From positions 70,095,999 to 70,159,998 of the forward strand of contig NC_086382.1 in assembly GCF_036588685.1 (NCBI RefSeq): a stretch of DNA of 64,000 bases. The letters are read 5' to 3'. The translations under genes and the position numbers were made by a program. The notes below the pieces were generated by a model that made no database searches, was not told where the DNA came from, and was given only the letters and a program-made list of their open reading frames with translations. Of the stretch, positions 59,919 through 64,000 are shown piece after piece. Source of the DNA: Mytilus trossulus (taxonomy: Eukaryota > Mollusca > Bivalvia > Mytilida > Mytilidae). Numbering within the stretch: the stretch's first letter is position 1; every line of letters starts with the position of its first letter.

Positions 59919-60632
59919 CATCTTTTAATATTTGGTAATGAAACCAAAAAATAACAAAGGTAGCAAAACAGGGGCTTCTCCGTTATGGACACGTTGACAG
60001 TGGTTATCTATACAAAACATGTATTAATATGAAAAAACAATTGTATTGACATTAAATTTTTCATTACATACTTTGCATCACTAAATTAGAAATTGTTTAT
60101 CAAATCAATTAGGTTATTAAACAAATATGATACACAAATCAGTTATCTACAATTATAGAGATTTAATACAATAAACAAATTTCTGTCGTAAATAATTTAC
60201 TCGTTCAAATGAATCTGAGTTTCTTTTTTTTTTTTAGAAACTTCTTTAATGAATTCTGCATTTTGAGTTTAAAAATTGCAGAGAGGAAGCTCTGCATTAT
60301 CATGCTTATAATTGAAGATGAAAGCAGATTTGAAGCATACATCATTTGGAATTTAATGAGTTATGATACATGTAACCATATGTAGTCTCTATCTGACCTA
60401 ATGGAATATAATTTTTTTTTTATTAATAGTGTTTTGGTGAACAATTATGATTACAATGCACAACAAGAACCTGTCTAATGATAGTCTCTGTACTAAGTTC
60501 TAGAAGATGACTTAACGATTGTCAAAAGGAACAGAAGGGACACCTTTGTGTTTTTTATTTGGTTGTGGGGTGGGGGAGGGTCATTTTGAATATACAATTT
60601 GTTGGATTTTACATTTGTCAATTCTATTTCAG

Positions 60633-60743
60633 ACTAATTACAGACCTATGAAAAACATATTTCTCGACGAATACACAAGATTGAATAAACAGGAACAACC
60701 ACATTTAAAATTAAATCAAATCCTTCAAGAATATTATAAAAAG
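60633..60743 (+). CDS. Candidate internal exon of an unrecognised gene
   Basis: A stretch open in one frame for exactly 37 codons lies between an acceptor (ATTCTATTTCAG) and a donor (AAG/GTTAGT). It encodes a hydrophilic, coding-looking peptide starting TNYRPMKNIFLDEY. I do not recognise the family. It lies just upstream of a TTAA-flanked repeat, and no adjoining exon could be fixed with confidence. Coding-looking plus-strand fragments at 58985-59083 and 59643-59918 could belong to the same locus. Chance matches to splice motifs are possible. Confidence 0.35.
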
Positions 60744-60767
60744 GTTAGTTGATAAATCATATTCTGC

Positions 60768-61854
60768 TTAAAGGGGCTCGCGGGTACAAACAATGTCAGC
60801 AAAAAATGAAACATAGGGGCATTAAGGCCTAATATTGGTCCAAGAAAATAAAATGTTTGATGACAATTACAAATTGGCACTTAATGTTTAGAAATGCACA
60901 GTCAAGAAATATAAATAAAAAACATATAGATTTTTATATGATGATGTCTCAATTACGTCATTATATGTACTGTTTTCACAAAAACGGAATTTATGCATTT
61001 TTCTATCTTTATTTCCGTTGTGGAAACATCCTGCGCAGCCGAGAATCAACAAAATAATTCCACAGAAGCTTTATCAAAACTACTGGCATAATCTCACTAA
61101 ATATAGAGTTGTTTCTTAGGTGCGCACATACCTTTTTAATCTAAGATATACTTATATTTTGATGAAAAAACAAGGAAATTCATGAAATTTAGCAAAATAT
61201 ACAAATTAGGTCATGATTTGTTGCCATGATAACTTGTACGAAGTCAAATTTGTTTTGTTTTTCTTAGTACCTTATACCTTAGTCAAGTTTTCAGTAATTT
61301 GAAAATATGTATTATATCTTTTAAATTTGCAGCAATTTTGGGCCAAATAAGGGCCTTATTGCCCCTACTACTTTAATTTATTACACTAATAGTTATTACT
61401 TTATGATATGGTAAGAAAATCAACCAAAAGTATCGATTCGGTTCGGCCCTATATGACTTTTGAAATGTTTATATCATTACAAAGCTTCAAATTATCTCCC
61501 TTTGGTGCAAAAATGCCAATTTTGGTATTAAAATTGAAATATCTTTTTTCACACATCGGTGACCTATATTTTTTATCATTGTTATTAAATAAGCTGTACA
61601 TAAACTAAATAAATTAAAATTTAAGCGATTTCTGAAATTAGGCTATTTTTTTATTTCTCCGATTAGTTCAACAGAAAAAAGGACATAACAAAAAATATGC
61701 TTCTTTCGGAGTCAGATTGTGAGCTTAAATGAACGGTGACTCATTATTTTTTTTATTTCATTTTTCTATTAAGTATATGATAAAGTTAATTTATAAACAA
61801 GTACATGTATAGCGAAATGCTATATTTATTATTTATACCCGCGAGCCCCCTTAA
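60768..61854. mobile_element. TTAA-flanked MITE, copy 2
   Basis: TTAA at 60768-60771 and 61851-61854; terminal repeats AGGGGCTCGCGGGTAC and TACCCGCGAGCCCCC. Same family as 23685-24247, inserted in the opposite orientation and about twice as long. A third, partial end lies at about 62870-63030 (ACTCGCGACCCTCTTAA). Confidence 0.7.
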
Positions 61855-62175
61855 GCGAATAAATGTTTTCGCATATACTATTCATATGTTCGAAAGACTC
61901 TTCCGGATGTAAAATGTACAGTCAACATGAACGCTCAAAAATCAAATATTTGACAACCAGAGGAGTAAGAGTATTACGAAACGTTCAATCTTCTCTATGT
62001 GACCCAACAGTAGCTTACAAGTTAATCAAATTTAACTAAGGTCAAAAGCTTGTCAAACTGATTTTTTATACAAAATATTTTGAATGCAAACGGTCAGGTG
62101 CTGTTGGGTTTGTTTTTGTCTTTTTTTAATTTAATTTTTTCAAAATGTTTAAGGATGCTCGAAGATACAAACTAG

Positions 62176-62845
62176 AGGCTCTCAATAGCCTGTGTCGCTT
62201 ACCTTGGTTTATGTGCATATTAAACAATGGACACAGATAAATTCATAAAAAAAAATGTGTTTTAATGATGGTGATGTGTTTGTAGATCTTACTTTACTTA
62301 ACATTCTTGTTGTTCCAATTATCTCTATCTATACTGAACTTGGCCCAGTAATTACAGTGGAAACTATTTTTTAAAATCTACAAAAATATATGAAAATGTA
62401 AAAAATTGACTATAAAGGGCAACAACACATAAAGGGGTCAACTGACCACATCGGTCGTGTTGACTTATTTCTAAAGCTTACTTTGCTTAACATTATTGCT
62501 ATTTACAGTTTATCTCTATCTCTATCTTGACCTGATAAATTATTTCACTCCAGTCCGATTTGTTCTTAATGCTTTGATTTTTGAGTTATAAGCCAAAAAC
62601 TGCATTTTACCCCTATGTTCTATTTTTATCCATGGCGGCCATTTTGGTTGGTCACCGGACACCATTTTCAACCTAGATACCCCAATAATGATTGTGGCCA
62701 AGTTTGGTTTAATTTGGCCCAGCAGTTTCAGAGGAGAAGATTTTTGTAAAAGTTAACGACGACGGACGACGACGACGACGACAGACGCCGGGCGCAAAGT
62801 GATGGGAAAAGCTCACTTGGCCCTTCGGGCCAGGTGAGCTAAAAA
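62176..62845. mobile_element. Non-coding repeat ending in a strong hairpin
   Basis: Starts AGAGGCTCTCAATAGCCTGT and ends with a 14-bp-arm hairpin (62810-62823 and 62827-62840, TTC loop, one G-T mismatch), preceded by a GAC/CGA microsatellite (62757-62790). Includes GGCGGCCATTTTGGTTGG. I recall this as a very common bivalve repeat, though its class is unclear. Confidence 0.5.
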
Positions 62846-62869
62846 TGTTAGCAAAAATTTAAACGTGTA

Positions 62870-63030
62870 TTTTTTTCAGTACAAATTTTGTTTATTACTT
62901 TATTAGTTGTTACTTTATCATATGTTACACAAATCAACTTTAAAAAGAATATGATAAAGTTAATTTATAGAAAAATAAAGCGAAATCCTATATTTAAAAA
63001 AAAGAAGATTAAACTCGCGACCCTCTTAAC
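62870..63030. repeat. Partial end of the TTAA MITE family
   Basis: Contains ATGATAAAGTTAATTTATAG, shared with copy 2 near 61775, and ends AACTCGCGACCCTCTTAA like the family terminus. The other end is missing or decayed. Confidence 0.45.
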
Positions 63031-63034
63031 ATTC

Positions 63035-64000
63035 TTAAGCTGGTACATAACACTACATAGATAAAACTTAAGGTTGGCAAAAATCAGCTGAACATTTAAA
63101 TCAGGTGTGTGGTTCAAGTTATTTAGATATTTTCTATTTTTGTAAAAAGATGAAAGTAAATATTTTGTCAAAATGTAATGATAATTAAACGAGCCAAATT
63201 GATTTTGGTCAAGGTGTTTGGTACATGTACCACCTTAAGGGGTAATGATTTTGCGTCATAATCATATTTTTGTTTAACTAATACCATTTTAAAACACATT
63301 GAAAATAGCGACATATCAACAATTTTAGTTGTTATTGATGTTATTCAGATTAGCAAATTCTTTTTATCCAAATCTAAAGATAGCTTTACAGAAAACATAG
63401 TACAGGAACCACAGTTGTTATTATCTAACAATCAGCAAGTCTATGACATTACTGGTAAAGAAAGACATATATAGGAAGTTATATTTAATTTTGTTTGTAT
63501 GGCATACATGTACAAGACAAATACAAGAGATTTTCAAGCTGTCAACCATGGTACTGTTAGAAGTAACCATATAGAAGAAAAAAAAATTTAAATAATTGAA
63601 TTATTGAAGAAATAAATTTACAGCATTACTGGAGTCTGTTATTTTTTAAATGAATTTTACAGTGCATTTTTTATGGAGTTTTATTAAATGAATTTTCAAG
63701 CAGTTTTTATAAACATTTTGCGTATCATCGAGTCATTTGTTATCCTCATTGCTAAAGAAAATGTAAGATACGAGAAACTAATTAAAGATACATATATGTG
63801 GTATCAATAACAATTATCTGAAGGGACGGGGATAGAAACTTATGAAATTTATTATTGTGTACAATATGCAGGCACAGCAACGTTCAACACGTTTGAGTAT
63901 ACTAAATACTTAAAAAAAAGTTTAAAAGCTCAAGTTCCATAGAAAATATACATTCACCATAACATACAAAAAGGAACACAAATCTAAACAGCTTATAAAA
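63035..64000. other. No gene seen
   Basis: AT-rich sequence without a supportable feature. Confidence 0.5.

Overview
The window looks like nuclear DNA of a bivalve mollusc, most likely a mytilid mussel. It is AT-rich and intron-bearing, and most of it is transposable-element debris. Its only convincing host genes are small secreted cysteine-rich peptides of a type common in mussels and oysters. No rRNA gene, functional tRNA gene, CRISPR array or bacterial-type operon was found. The species assignment is inference from gene type and repeat style.

Host genes. Three apparently intact three-exon genes lie on the minus strand: 22497-25662 (gene B), 47342-48704 (gene D) and 53933-56869 (gene E). 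Each has a 37-nt signal-peptide exon, a 117-123-nt exon carrying one six-cysteine module, and an 86-89-nt exon carrying a second six-cysteine module. Both introns are phase 1. Each gene has a TATA box about 60 nt before its ATG. An orphan last exon (31293-31396) keeps its acceptor and reading frame, and a dead first exon (3742-3778) has a stop codon and no donor. Together they form a birth-and-death cluster of 12-cysteine peptides. The layout resembles the oyster Cvsi-type protease inhibitors, but that link is inference.

Mobile elements, left to right. A Tx1/L1-like LINE on the minus strand is broken into pieces (4972-6040, 8945-9058, 13885-15414, 16441-16702, plus an inverted piece at 13607-13870). 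A 2.9-kb foldback element (6049-8936) is inserted in it; its roughly 0.5-kb inverted repeats hold arrays of self-complementary 18-mers and inward TATA boxes. A DIRS/Ngaro-like tyrosine-recombinase retrotransposon (9077-12888, minus) lies between two inverted LINE pieces. An array of 2.9 units of 355 bp (15415-16440) splits the LINE endonuclease cleanly at a T/T site. Next come a repeat with a terminal hairpin (17353-18560), TTAA-flanked foldback elements (20069-20880, 23685-24247, 60768-61854), a Penelope-like fragment (27925-28564), a second LINE on the plus strand (34670-37650), an internally deleted BEL/Pao element (41348-45000) and a dead LINE tail (49340-49915). SINE-like repeats in at least four families are scattered through everything.

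The remaining kilobases show no supportable gene, apart from one candidate exon (60633-60743) and two coding-looking fragments near 59-60 kb on the plus strand, possibly part of a gene running beyond this window.
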